Part shown: piece by piece, positions 1-13,600 of the stretch | Position numbering within the stretch: position 1 is the first letter of the stretch | How the letters are laid out: every line of letters starts with the position of its first letter | Assembly: GCA_011009095.1 (NCBI GenBank) | Contig: VTPC01090572.1 | Span: 255,935-319,934, forward strand | Direction: 5' to 3' | Length of the DNA: 64,000 nt | Source: Ignelater luminosus | Lineage: Eukaryota > Arthropoda > Insecta > Coleoptera > Elateridae | Position numbers and translations under genes: made by a program | Notes under the pieces: model-generated | The model's database searches: none | What the model saw: the letters and a program-made list of their open reading frames with translations, nothing else | What the model was told of the DNA's origin: nothing

Positions 1-372
1 TAATTATGTTAATAGCTTAAATTCGCAGCAATTTTATTGGAGTGCAATTGTACTTGACTCAATAAATTATTCCATTAAACAAATTCCAAACCACAAAATA
101 AGAATGACTCTTAAAAATTACATTTTCACTTGAGATTTGTAACGGAATTTTAATATATATACCTATTTATGATATTGATGCACCTGTTGATTATAGTATA
201 AAGGATTGTTTAAAAAAATAATAATTAAAACATTCAGTACCAAATAAATATCATACAGAGGATGTGGTCTTTTAATTACTGATAACTGGACTGAAGGTTG
301 ACAACTCCTACATTATATGATGTAAAACTTTGCAAATCATCACAGATACTATATCTAATAAGTAAAATTTAC
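1..372. other. Downstream flank of ABCD3 exon 2 (intron)
   Basis: This is the start of ABCD3 intron 2 on the minus strand, beginning with the donor at 371-372. I looked for a third exon that would continue the transporter reading frame and found none, so exon 3 must lie left of the window. The stretch is AT-rich and I see no other gene or repeat in it. Confidence 0.6.
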
Positions 373-807
373 CTTTCAATTTTTGTGCCATGGTTGATCA
401 TCCATAAATCACATAATGATCGACATACAAGACTTGTAGCTACCATAAACAATAAACCAGCCTCAGGTGATGTCCATCCCGGTACAACAATCTTCAGTAA
501 TTCAGAAAGTTGACGAAAGAATTGACGATCGACATGAGCTTTCGTTGTTGGTCCTTTCTTTTCCGTTATCATATACTTAACCTCTTCATCTATTTTCTTT
601 TTTATGTTCCGTCTGCATAATTTAAAAATTTAAATGAACTGTGCTCTTTGACCTATTGCTATTATCCAAACACACAAAAGGCACTCACCTTTCTATCTTC
701 TTTAATTTTGCATTTTGCCTTGATGATAATATCCACAAAGCAACTGCAACTCCAGCGGCTGCATATGCATTGTTTTTTGTTAAATATTTACTAAAATTTG
801 GTGCCAT
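373..807 (-). CDS. ABCD3: ABCD3/PMP70 peroxisomal half-ABC transporter, N-terminal part
   Basis: Two coding exons, 807-689 and 612-373, join across a 76-bp GT-AG intron. The start ATG is at 807. Exon 1 encodes MAPNFSKYLTKNNAYAAAG, then a hydrophobic stretch and a basic end. Exon 1 ends in codon phase 2, and exon 2 continues in frame with RNIKKKIDEEVKYM and then a block matching the PMP70 N-terminus (KAHVDRQFFRQLSELLKIVVP, with CDLWMINHGTKIE at its end). In the family this region holds the peroxisomal targeting segment and the first membrane helices. The full protein is about 650-670 aa and imports long-chain acyl-CoA-type substrates into peroxisomes. Only the first 119 or so residues are here; the ATP-binding domain is off the left edge. 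It is divergent from ttd14. The assignment rests on remembered family sequence. Confidence 0.85.
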
Positions 808-1681
808 TGTTGTAATCACCACCTGTACATAATTATGTTATCTTCGTCAATAGATACAGAATAATGACGATATGAAGTGACAGCGCTGCCGTTCGCTATC
901 GCGCTCGGTTGATAACTGAATTTCACGGATTTCACGCAGAATTAACTAGACATTAATATTCAACGAAACCGAAAGGAACAATAGTATTGAATTTAGAAAA
1001 GTATTTCTTATAATGGCATGATTGATAATCAAATTTATTGTGGACCTTCAATTATTGCAGTTTCTAAAAACATTTACTGTGTTGGTTAAGCTTGCAATGG
1101 AATGTATTATAATCATTATAATACTAATCTTAAATCTTTTCCCAAAATAAGAAGAATCTATAGAGTTTACTTGTGTTTAGAATTTATAGAAATAAAAAAA
1201 TTGCTAATTAAATTACATTTTTAATAAAATGATACACTTCTAAGAGCAAAACTTTTCCACTACTCTGTATATGACATTAGGAAAATCTAGGGTAATCTGT
1301 TGTTACCAACATTTCAGCTGATTGCAACCAAAGAGTATCAAAAATGCAAATATTCCTAACCCCTTCTTTTTTACTCTTCCTCCTTCCTTGGGGTCTTTCC
1401 GATTACGCCACTTCATTTTCCACTTAATCATCGCTATCGGTGAGCTCGCACACGAGGTGCTCTCAGCGGCGAATCCGCGTGTATCATTCGCGTCCGCGAA
1501 AGATTTTATAATGGCATCGTTATTTAAACATCTTTGATAATGTCTTCGTTTTGGTTACTGTAGTGTATACAAATCATTTTTCGTTTTCGAAAATTCGTTT
1601 TTAATTTATTTACTGTTACTATTTTTGGCGTTTTACATTACCTCCTAGACTCTGTTCCGGTGATTTAACCCATTAAGGACG
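808..1681. promoter_or_regulatory. Divergent upstream region of ABCD3 and ttd14
   Basis: These 874 bp separate the start codons of two head-to-head genes. Two short islands are clearly richer in CpG than their surroundings: about 878-912 (GCGCTGCCGTTCGC and GCGCTCGG), nearest ABCD3, and about 1425-1510 (GAATCCGCGTG and CGCGTCCGCGAAAG), nearest ttd14. They are the likeliest transcription start areas. I see no clear TATA box or initiator that would fix a start site. The stretch between the islands (1000-1320) is plain AT-rich sequence. A short ORF at 1322-1537 overlaps the second island and is probably fortuitous or 5' UTR. Confidence 0.5.
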
Positions 1682-4600
1682 ATGGAGACAACTCAGAAAG
1701 AAGGAAAAGTTTATATATTAGTTCTGACAGGAGGTAAATTTATCTGTTGTATATTAATTTATAGTATCATGTAAAAATACTTGGTTTAATTTCTAATATA
1801 ATTGCAAAATAATTGTTATTATGGAATATTCTAGGTCCATGTGGTGGTAAAACTACAGGACAATCACGATTATCCACATTTTTTGAAAATATAGGATGGA
1901 AGGTAAGATCTTTTGCGTTTTATTATTATTAAACATTGTTAAAACAAACTGCAAGTAGAATATTATTCATAATATTTTTATTATAACAAAGCCCCTTCAT
2001 GGGGTTTAATTTTATATTCTGGGGGTTTTGAACATTCTTTGGAACTGCATCACTTGTTTACAGGTATTCCGTGTGCCTGAGACGGCCTCCGTGCTGCTCA
2101 GGTAGGTATAATTTACTTTAAACAAAGATAATAACAAATATTAAAAAATTTGTTTACAACGTCCAAAAGATACTGCATTCATTTGTGATTAAAATGCACT
2201 CTAAAAACCATTTTAATCAGTTGTGGAAGCAGACACTTTATCAAAACCAATTTGTTGTGTAAAATTAAATTTAAAGTGCTTTATAAATTTATGTTGAAAC
2301 ACTCCTTTTCATTATCATTCATATATCGACCTGTTAGTATTTACAAAAATATTTCCAGTTATTAAGAGTCGAATTAATAAATGCCTTTGTGGTGTATTTG
2401 AATATTTCTTTTTATCTTTCAGTGGTGGCATCAAATTCAGCGACTTAAATGAAGACCAGGGTAAGTTTTTTCTTTTTATTGGTTTATTATAACACTACTA
2501 ATAAATCATAATTTTATTAAATGCACCAGTGCAGGAATTTCCTTTGAATTTTGTAAATTGCAAATTCCACATGCTTTATATAACCATAATGTAAATAAAA
2601 TTAGTATTGTTACAGTGATAAGGCTTATCAGACTATTACGTATAAACGTGAAAACCTTTATGGAATTCAAATCCTTGATAAAATTTATTTTGTTTTAAAA
2701 ATATAAACAAATAGAATTCAAAATGTAAAGCAACTGACGTAATCAAATTACCGTAAAATTTAATTTTAGATTGTTAGCGAAGAGGCAAAGGTTTGTTTTT
2801 AATTTTAAATCAATATAAATGGTTCACTAATACTTTTAAAATGTAAATGTGGTTTATAACGTGATTTGAATTTTTCTTTTTAAAATATTTGAAATAAACA
2901 ATCACTCAGGATATTTCCCTTCTTTAATTTGTATTTGGCAAAATGCCAAATTCACTTATAATTTCTGTATTTGTGCCTTTTTTCACCTTGAAAGATTTTT
3001 TTTTAGAAAGGATAAAGTCAGTATTTAAAAAGAAAAAAAATAGCGTACTTTATTGTTGTTTTATTTGCCCATTTTAAATTTACAAGAGAACTTTGAACTG
3101 AATTATTAGACTTGTTGGCTTCCTTCCTGCTAACGTCAATAATATATCTAAGAAAGTGGAGGTGTGTATATTTGAAACAATTGAAGGAAAACAATCGACT
3201 CATGTGATGTTGATTGATGAAAACGTGATTTATTTGCTTGTAGGAAAAATGACATCTTTAAAAAACTGAAGGAAAGAATGAAAACTAAATTTATTTGAAA
3301 ATTAACAATTTCAAGCAAGTAGTATATGAAATGTTGCTTCTGGATCAAAAAATAGGCCACTTTTACTGTGATATTAAACTTTTTTAAATTATACACTGGA
3401 TATTCAAGTAAAATTGTATACATTGTTGACCAACAATATTGATTTGTTTAAATATTGGTCATAATATTTTAAATAAATATTTGAATCTACTAAATTGAGC
3501 ACCAATAAGAATCTGAGATTGTTTTGTTCTAAATACTTGTGTTCAGGTATAGTAATCGTGATTATGTGCTTAATGTCTTTAATTGATTGCTTTTGTCTAC
3601 CCTCAAATATAAATGGCAGCAAAATATGAAAGCTGCAAAAGTGCTTTTCCAGTGCTGCCTGCAATGCTGGTAGCAAACAGTCATTGATGGTTGCTGCTAA
3701 CTGCCCAGGAAATTCATGATGCTTAATTGCAATTGTTACCACTTATTAACTTTTGATGTTATGCCTACTTCTTATAGCATGTAGTAATGTCTATACCAGG
3801 TGTTTATACTGGTCGACCAAGGCCATAGGTATGGACTTATAATTCTTTTATTTATAAACTAAGTTTGGAATATAGATTATAGTTAATAAATGCAATTCTT
3901 TGAGATGTCAAACACACTTATTTTATTTTAAATGCAACTTCCCCCTTTTTACATTATCTTTACAGATTGGGATTTTACATACAATTCATTTAGTCTGTTT
4001 TTCCATTATCTTATCTCAGGTAATGCTATTTCTAAGTTCCCTACTTGTTGACAACTATTTTTAATATATTTTTTTTCCAATTTTAGATTTCATTACAATT
4101 TGGTCATAAATAAAAAAATTATAAGTCCATACTTCCATACGTTTGATCACCAGTGTACTTTAAAAAACAGTGTTATGTAAAAACTCTGAATATTTTTTAG
4201 CAATTTATTGCATTAAATCCAGGGAATCCTGCATAAAAGCACTTAATTGCAATTTACTTACTTGGTCCAAGAAGCTTGCAACAAATGGGGAAAGATCTTA
4301 ACAAATTGCTGTACAGAAATGAAAGTACTACATCATAAAAAGTCATATAGCATACAGGGGAGATACAAAAAATTGTATCATTCATAACCTATAAATTAGT
4401 AACAAACATTAATTGGTAAAATTGGTGAAACAGTTGATATGAGACAAAGTACCAACATCAAACAACAGATGATTGCAAACTGAGCTCAATAACGATTTTC
4501 TGTCCGCCAGAGGCGCTGTCAAAAGTAAAATTTGACAAGTTTAAACTTCAGTTTATTAGTTTGAGGTTATTAAAACTTAAATTCTAGAAAAAAGTAATAA

Positions 4601-7600
4601 ATAATGCGGTTTCGGAAACTTTGATCATACAAATTACATGACAGAGTTGTTTGGGTTAACTCGATTTATTTAGAAACGGTTGTGCAGCCACTAAGAAATC
4701 TGTTTTACAGCAATTTATAAAAAAATAATTGTGAAAGTGATGAAGATGACCATGAGGAAATAGAAAATGTATACTTGCTCATACAAACTTTGCAAAGAAT
4801 AAAGAATATACAACAAGGCATTAATAATTACTTTTTTTTAAAATGTAAATTTTTAATAACCTTAAACTTATAAACTAACGTTTAAACTTGTCAAATTTAA
4901 CGTAGATCAACAGCGCCTCTAGCGGAGAGAAAATCGTTACTGAGCTCAATTTGCGATCGCTATTTGTTTGGTGTCGGTACTTTATCCCACATTAACTGGC
5001 TTTGGTACGCAATTTGTGATACTGCCCTCTAAACGTAGTTTGATAGGACACTGCAACAACCCGTTTTGCGAACAAAATGGAAGAGAAATTGATTACAAAG
5101 ACAATATTTGACAATACATTTCCCAATTCCAAATGTGTTGCTGGTTCTATTGATTCTCTATAGCTTTTTCTTTTGTAACCGTGGACCAACTAAAGATAAC
5201 AACTTATCAAACTGTTTATCTAGCATAGTTCAAAAACATATCTGGGTTACTTACACGAATTTCTTGCAAAAAGTTTCCTTAAATGCAGTGTTGTTTTTGA
5301 TTTTGATTTGTAGTCCTGACCCACCATCTTCACTTGTTCTTCTTTTGTTTTCTCTTCAGTAGTAGAAAGCTGCTAAAAATTTTGCTGTGGCGACCACTAA
5401 CTGTTGGTTCATTTTTTTTATGTAATAAATCAACAAAAACACGAAAAGTAATTACATAACATAACCTTACTTTAATGTTATGTCAAACAGCTGGCGCAAA
5501 ATCCGTGGAAATTAGTAGCAAAAGCTTGGAGTTTGGTAACTTTTACATCTGAATGAAATTTAAAATTACTAATTTTCAATATTGTGCACTTAATTTTACA
5601 TGACAAACTTTTGCGACTAATTTCAGCCACTAATTCTGAGGTTGTGAATGAAGCTTTATAGTTGAGAAAATTTTATAGTAACTAATCTCTTTAACTTTAT
5701 CATATCAAGTAAAATCTGCCTACTGTAAGGAAAATGGATTTAAACTCATAAATTCTTTTTTTTAATAAGAGCAAATGGTTTTCATATTGCAATAACATTT
5801 AAACTACTAGGATAACATTACGAAACTAAATAAAGTAGGAAATGTTTCTGTATGTTCACCTTCTCGGGCAATGCTTTAAATATCATTTTAACATGAACAT
5901 CGTTTGTCATTATTTAAAAAAAAATCGAATCATAATAAATAATTAATAAGGAGTGTCTCATAAATGATGTGTAATAAATAGTCCTTGATGAAATCTAAGC
6001 AAAAATTAAAGTATAACAAAATGCCTTTCAGGGCTTTATAGAAGTTTTAGCTTAAAGCTCTCAGATAAAAACGTCCAAGAAATCTTTTTTTTTGATAAAA
6101 ATTTATTGCGAAATATGTGAGCTAATGTTATTAAAATCCCTAAAGTTTTTGTTTTTGTTTTTGTTTAAAAACAAAAATCTTTATTGTTGGATCAAGAATT
6201 TCCATTGATTATTAAATGATCATTTGGAATTAAATAGAAAAAAAATATTTCTATAGAAAATGTCTGAAACATCAAAAATACCTGTAGGTAACATATTGAA
6301 ATTTAAAAATATTCAAAAAATACCAAGCCATTTATAAATGTGATCTATTTTGGTTCTGAACCGATTTTAAAATCTATTCAAATATATGAACCAAATCTTG
6401 AATGAATGATTACATACACATAAAGCACATTTTCATGTTTTGTATGTTGTAAAAAACAACGCAATTTTTGGAGAGTATTCAACAGTTCCTGATTACAGTG
6501 ACACCTGTCTATCTTGAACACTCGCGGTTTCAGTTTTATCCGTTTTAACATACACAGGTGTTCAATATAGTAGCAATCTGCACTAACTGGCCAGAATGTT
6601 GTTTAAAATTTTGTGCTGCATATTCTAAGCTTGCTATCACACCTCGGGCAATTCACGATGAACCCGCTAAGTATTCAATATCCATACACGTATATTAATC
6701 GTGTTAATCATCTGAACCACTGATTGACTTATTCACGCTCCGTTCTTATTTTTTTTGCTCTGTTTTTATACAGATAAAGCAACGTTTACTTTTGTTCGAT
6801 TCAGGCACAAAAATAGGTGTTCAATCTATACAGTGTAATTAGTTAGATTTAGTAACATGCGATCATTAAAATTTAAGTTCCCAGGAGGCTATAAAAGAAA
6901 AAATCATGCCTTAATTGATAGTTTGCATTAGAAACAAGGAAAAATCATCAGTTTATAGGTTATGTGTTGGCATGCATTGTGTCTAAGCTATGCCCTATGA
7001 AAGAATTTCACAGCCTACTGGAAACTTATATTTTAATGATCGCATATTATAAGTTCAATGTACAATGGAGGTGTTTAAGTTGTGCAGGTTGCTTCTACTG
7101 TAAAGTAAAGCTAAATAAACGGTTCCAACAAAAACCGTTCAACTTTGACAGGTTCCACGGTGTTCTCTGTGTTCTCAGGTAAACGTTGATTAAAATTGTT
7201 CATCTTTTAATTTAAATTAACAATCAAGCTATTAAATATACTTTGCTTCGTGCCATACTAGTCAAAAATTTGCCTCTCACAATTAGTATTGTAACAAACC
7301 AAGTTCAGATGATCTAGGATTCCTAATATGGTATATTGCTGAAATCTACATACAATTTTCTTTGAGACCACCACATAATCTAAGGAAAATTGAACCTAAT
7401 GTTGGTTTTGGGAAACTGAAATAAATCTAAATATTAGACACAAAAAGGTGCCTGTAGAAAGTCTTTACCGATTCTAAAAATTCTTAATAATTACAACAAT
7501 CAAATAATGAAGTTTTTTAGGTTTATTTCAAGAATGAGTGAAGTTAGATCAAATTAAATTAATTACTACTGGACATCAATACTACACAACTTTGTTTCAA

Positions 7601-10600
7601 TTTAACTGACCTTGTATCTTTCATAGTCCCCAATGGTAAGCCTTGAATTTGCCTTGTATACGTTATTGAAAACTATCACCCTGTATATTATGTTTTTTAA
7701 TAATCTGATTCTGCTTTAAATTTTGTTTTTATTAAACCCATTCATTAGTCAATGTGCAACTCTACTAAGTTGTATTTTTTGTACCTTTTACACCTGCTTT
7801 CAAATGTGAAAAATTACTTCTAACCTAAAAAACTGTGCAAAAATGTTGACTTCTAACCCAAAAAAAACCGAAGTTTGTTGATATAATAAAGTTGACAGCA
7901 GTTGACTGGCGTGTTTTGAATTTATTTTTTTTTGTCGACCTTATTAGAAAGTAGGCTTTTCAACCTTCATTTTATGGCGATTGTATCTGAGTAGGAGACA
8001 ATAGTTATTTACGTACTAAGGGAGGAAAGTAATTTGTTACAGTCGAGACGTGAATATTACTTATTCCCGTGGGACGTACAACATTTTCTCGCCCGCAACC
8101 TAAATTCATTTTCGTTTGGAATAGGGACGTAATGATTCATTACAGTCCTTGGGACGTTATAAGAGCGGAAATAGTAGTTTACGTACCAAGGGAAGAAAGT
8201 AATTTGTTACAGTCGAGACGTGAATATTGCGCTCGAGGCGAAGCCGAATGATACATTACAGCCCTTGGAAAGTTATAAAGGCCGAAAAGTAAGTTTCCTC
8301 CCCGTTGTTAAATCTTTATCTCATCAACCATGAGATGGCGCTAGATTTCGTTAAAATGAAAAAGATTTCTGATTGGTTGATATGTGACAATTGTTTATAT
8401 GTCAACCAATCAGGAGTTTTTTCATCAGCTACAACCAATGTTGCCAGAGCCGGCTATAAATCTCCAAATCTGAAGATTTATAGCATTTATGATTGTTTCT
8501 GTTGTGGCAACAGTGTGATCACCCTCAAACTAGTTTTTTAAATTTCCAAGAGGGATGTCTTTCTCTAATTAATTCTTTTTTTTGTAGATTATGAAGCTCT
8601 GAATTTAAACAATTTACACTAAATATGTTTATGTACAAATATAACTATCTCTCTCTTTGCACTCACTGAAATTATGATGTAAAAAGTTCAAAAAGTGGTA
8701 AGCAAATTAACAAACCTATTATAGATATGTCATTTGTGATATGTTTTAAGGTAACCTCAAAAATGCCCAATTTCCCCAAAATAGTAGAAGGGCTGTGATT
8801 TGACAAATCTTTTTGAGAATTTCTGTGAACTACCTTATAAACCACAAAGAATGGTTGCTTTTCTTTATATTATCAATGTTGCTTCTCGAAGAAAAAAGTT
8901 TTGACATTGAAAGTTTACATTTATTTTACCTTCATGCTCAAATCGATGCTAAATCATGTTTTTTAAAAAGCAAATTCTCAATATTATTGTCACTAATAAA
9001 ACTCAGACTTATTCTCTTTCTAATAAGTACATCTGTTTTATTATTTTCAAAATGATGGTCGTGCAGTAAAAAAATGAATTCGTTTATCACAAAGTACAAA
9101 CTGTAACTAGGTACTACTACTACCATTTTGGTAATGAAAGCAATGTACTCTTCTATTCAAAAGTAAAGCGTATACTTTAGGGTAGTTGACAAAAATTCTT
9201 AAAAACATGTGTGAAATCATAAAACAAAATAGTATCACAAACGATATAATCAACAGAAACAGAGTTTATAGCACAATCAGACTTCTGTCAAAACCAGAAT
9301 GACCTTAAGCATTCCACTTAGTCAAAAAATGGTAAATATGGTATGATATTAATGTTCCAAGTCTCAGAGCTCTATTTCAAAGTATAAGCAAAAGTGACAG
9401 GCTGTTTCCACTTCCCATTGACACCCTGTATATAAAAGCTTTTAAGTATGAGTACAACAATTTTAATTCCTAAAACATTATTCATTGATTCATCTTTTCT
9501 AATATTGATGAACGTTACCAAAATGATAAATATTTATTAAATTCTCATTTTAATTTTATTTAACTGTACATTTATTACATCAATTCTTTTATTTTCATTA
9601 TAATTAAAGTCTATTTCATATACTGCTTACTCGAGCAAGGTCACTGCTAAATATCTACATAACAAAATGTTTCAGTTTAATCAGTATGGAAGGGAAGCTT
9701 TCTTTAAAAAGGATTTGAAACATAGTACGGCTTCTAATGTATTCATCTTGTTAATGAAAACTTACAAAACTTTCTTTAAATAATTCTTGCAAGAAATATA
9801 AAGTGATTCACCTGCTATTTTCAACTGTGACCATGGGTTGCATAAATTTACATTTACTTGAACTTTAATAGGAATAATGATTAATAAATTTTTTTTTGAA
9901 TAATGTTGACTACATACCCTTATATTCTTTAGATATTATTAATAAATGCTACCTACACATACTAGAATAATTGTTTGTTTAAATTCTGTGTTCAAAACTT
10001 TGTATAAAATTTATATTAGAGAATATTAGTAATAATCATTGGAGATTTCAGTTTCATATAATTAAATCAATTGCATATAAAGGTATTAGACTCAAATTTA
10101 CAATATGATAATATTATTAGCTGTTTGTCTAACTTTATGTAACAAACATTTTAAAAAAATTAAATTTAATTAGTTTTTTGTTGATTTAACCATATTTTCT
10201 ATAAACATCAAGCTGTTGTTTTTTGGCAACACTTTTAATGTTTTTATTTACAAAACTATTATTCTGGCAAGTGCAAAATTTATGTTAAGCAAGAATTTTT
10301 TCAATTTTATTATCCATGATTGATATAAATTTTATGTGTTTGGCGCAAAACTAACCATTAAAAGATTTGTATCTAGAAGAAACAGTAAGATAGTGCAGAA
10401 TTCTTTCAAATTTAGATAGTTCTTAAAAGGCTTAGCTACCATTAGGAGCAACCATTTCTCTGCTATTTAATGATTCATCTTTCCAGTTGTTTCAAATTCT
10501 CATCTCACTGGGTTGAGTCAAGTTTTATCAAAAAACCTTGAAAATTTAAAAAATGAGTTTGCCACTTTGAGTACCCTTTTTCTCAGTTGGTCTTAAAAAC

Positions 10601-13600
10601 GTCTTCAAAATCTGATTTTGTTCTGTGAGTAGAATCTGTGTTTTGATGAAAATAAATTTGAAATTCTTTTAAAATAGGTATTTTTGGAAGGTTTGGTTGC
10701 AATTTAGAGAAGTCATTCTCTGCTGTTTATTACCAGTTTGTAAATTGGACTTTTGATGCTATTAGATTTTAAGCAAAACTCTCATCTAGACCTTTGATTA
10801 CCTTCAATAGATAACTGTTAATTGCTAACCGAAACTTAATGGTTATAACTTTTTGGAGGAGTTCTGAGTTCTCTACAACTTCCATTACCATGTTCACCTT
10901 ATTTAGAGAAATGAAATTTGGAATTTACCACTATTTCTTTTTGATATTTCTCTTGTGCAAAGAATTGTTCTACAATTTTCTTATTAGATCAAGATTTCTG
11001 ACATGTTTATAATTATGGACTGGCTTAAGTCAACTTAATCAGTCAGTGTAGTGAAAGAACAACTAATAAAGATGAGCAAGGTTTTGCAGTAAATATGCGT
11101 GACATAGTAAATGTCGATTTTAAAATATTACCCACTAGGTGTATTATATCATGTGTATAAAACGAAATGATGTGTCTAATTAATTCATTAAAATATTTAG
11201 ATTGTCATATGCAAAAATGAAGAACCAATCTTTAACTTTTTCCAAGTATAAAACATTATTATTATTAAAGAATTTAAAATACAGTATAAAAATATGAAAT
11301 AAAATACTTGCTCATACACAAAAGCATCTTATCTTATTTTAATCTTTAAAAATATTTTATTTTCTTCTCTGTAAAATTGGTGTATGGTAAGTCTTGAGAG
11401 GTGCCTGGTATTTATATATTTATTTAACTTTTTGTCAAAATCACATCTCATTTATTTTTCTGCAATCTCATATATATATTTTTTTATTCGTGTTCTGGTA
11501 TATTATTAGAAAACAAATCTGGCAACCCTAGCCCTGTGCTGATTACGGAGAAATCATTTATTCTAAAAGCTAATTTCTATATTTTGTTAATTACGTGTTT
11601 CATTGCAAACATTATTTTCACATAACCTTGAAAATTCATGAATAGTAATAATAACAATAATAATAATAATAAAGACCTACTTTTGACATTGAAGCTACTA
11701 TTAGTAATTATTATGTATACGACCCGAAGTGCATAGACATACATTTTCTTAATCACAGATGATATCAATAGGACGAGTTTTTTTATATTTGTTATTAGGA
11801 AACGTTTTCCATTGTAATAAGAATGCTATTAATTTTTCCGAAAACACTTGGTCTGGTGTCAAATTAAGCATTCTGGCCTAGAACATTAAAGATGACCATG
11901 GATAAGCACGTTTGAGATTATGATCTAACATGACAACCCATGAAATAATCATACAGTCGGTAACCCTGATAATTATTTGTCAAATTGATATTATCATCGA
12001 GCCACTCTATCTATAGGTGCAGGAGTTACCACAGTACTTTTGAAATCCCTCTTTCTGCGTGCTTAACAACCAGTAAAATTTATAATTATTAATAGTTGGT
12101 TAATTAGAATGGAATTTGTGAGTATTTTTATATTATGTTATATCCCCACTTCTCTCGATATTCTAATTATTTCGGCTTGAAAGACAGAATCGCCAGATTA
12201 ATCAGAATTTGTTTGAGCAACAAAACGCAAAACTAATGTTTACAGTTTCACATGTTGTATTTAATATCGTAATCAATATTACTGCAATAAATTATTGGAC
12301 ATAATCAATTTTCTTAAAAACACCTTTGTATGGTGTTATAAAAATTGATTAATGCATTGAAACTCTTATTGCTATCATATCATATCAACTTAACCTCTTT
12401 TTTGTAACATAATATAATAGTTTTCAAGATTTTAGGTTGCTTTTTATTATCAAACCTTTTTGTTTGACCACATCGGTATTAACCGAGACATTTCGATTGC
12501 AAATGAAAACGTCATATAGACGTTATTGGTTATTAGTTTATTACTCATACCGACCGGTTTTAATTCAAGTAGAACTCATGTTATTACCGCTATCCCTTGT
12601 CAATGGGAAAGTTCCGCTATTGACTCTTTTTGATATTTTTGCAAATTTAGGATATTTTAAAAAGATTAATGCATAAAATTTCAGAAATTTAGATTTTATA
12701 CAGCAGTAAATGCAAAACAAGTTTAGAATTTTGAAACGTACCATTGATCAATCAAAACAAATTGACAAGCGTCAACAAATTTCATTGGTTAATAGTTGAC
12801 ACTGATTAACAGTACAATGCAAGGTGATTGTGATCTTGTATTCTGATTGGTTAGCGGTATACGTTTGAATTTTGAAAATTAAGATCTTATGTGAACCATT
12901 TCTGAGCATGTGAGGCGTTTATGACTATTCTGAACACTGTACAAGAGTTTACTAACTTTAAATAGTGAAAATCAATGACAAAAATCTCACAATTCCATTA
13001 TGTGAAAGTTCCCTATTGCAATTTGAGGTTATAAATTTGTGTACTACCCTTTTTAACACAATCTGATTGCACTTTTTGTGTGATAAACTTTAGTATTAAT
13101 CAATGACGTAACAATTAATAGTCATATGCAACGAGTGGCTAAAACTTGAAACATCAATCGAAAATGTTAATTTACTGCATTCGGGCAAGCAATTTTGCAT
13201 ACTCCAAATTAACTCATTCCGTTCGAATAATAGGGAGCGGTGTTTCTAGAGTTAATTCCACAAACTTGGTACTTCAAGAGAGAGTTGACGGAGCGAGTGT
13301 GTGGAAACGTCAAAAATTCAAATTGTAGGAGGAAACTGCTAATTTCGCGAAGTATCAGATGGAAATGAATCAAAAAATATTTTTTTTTTTGAAAATCAAC
13401 AGCAGTAAGCTCTTGAAATCATTCATTTGTGAGAAAGTTTTAAGATAATAAATTTATTTATTATGAAAATTTTAATTGTTTTATATTATTTCACAAGCAA
13501 AGTTTCCATTACAATTTGAAATTTAAAACTGTAAAACCTTTGTTGTGTTTGAGCTAAATTGATATAACTCGCTTTACACCTTGGTCATGTGACACAATTT

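Noticed and set aside
3404..3742. 112-codon minus-strand ORF
   Set aside because: No recognisable family, AT-driven composition at its C-terminal half, and no splice or promoter context.
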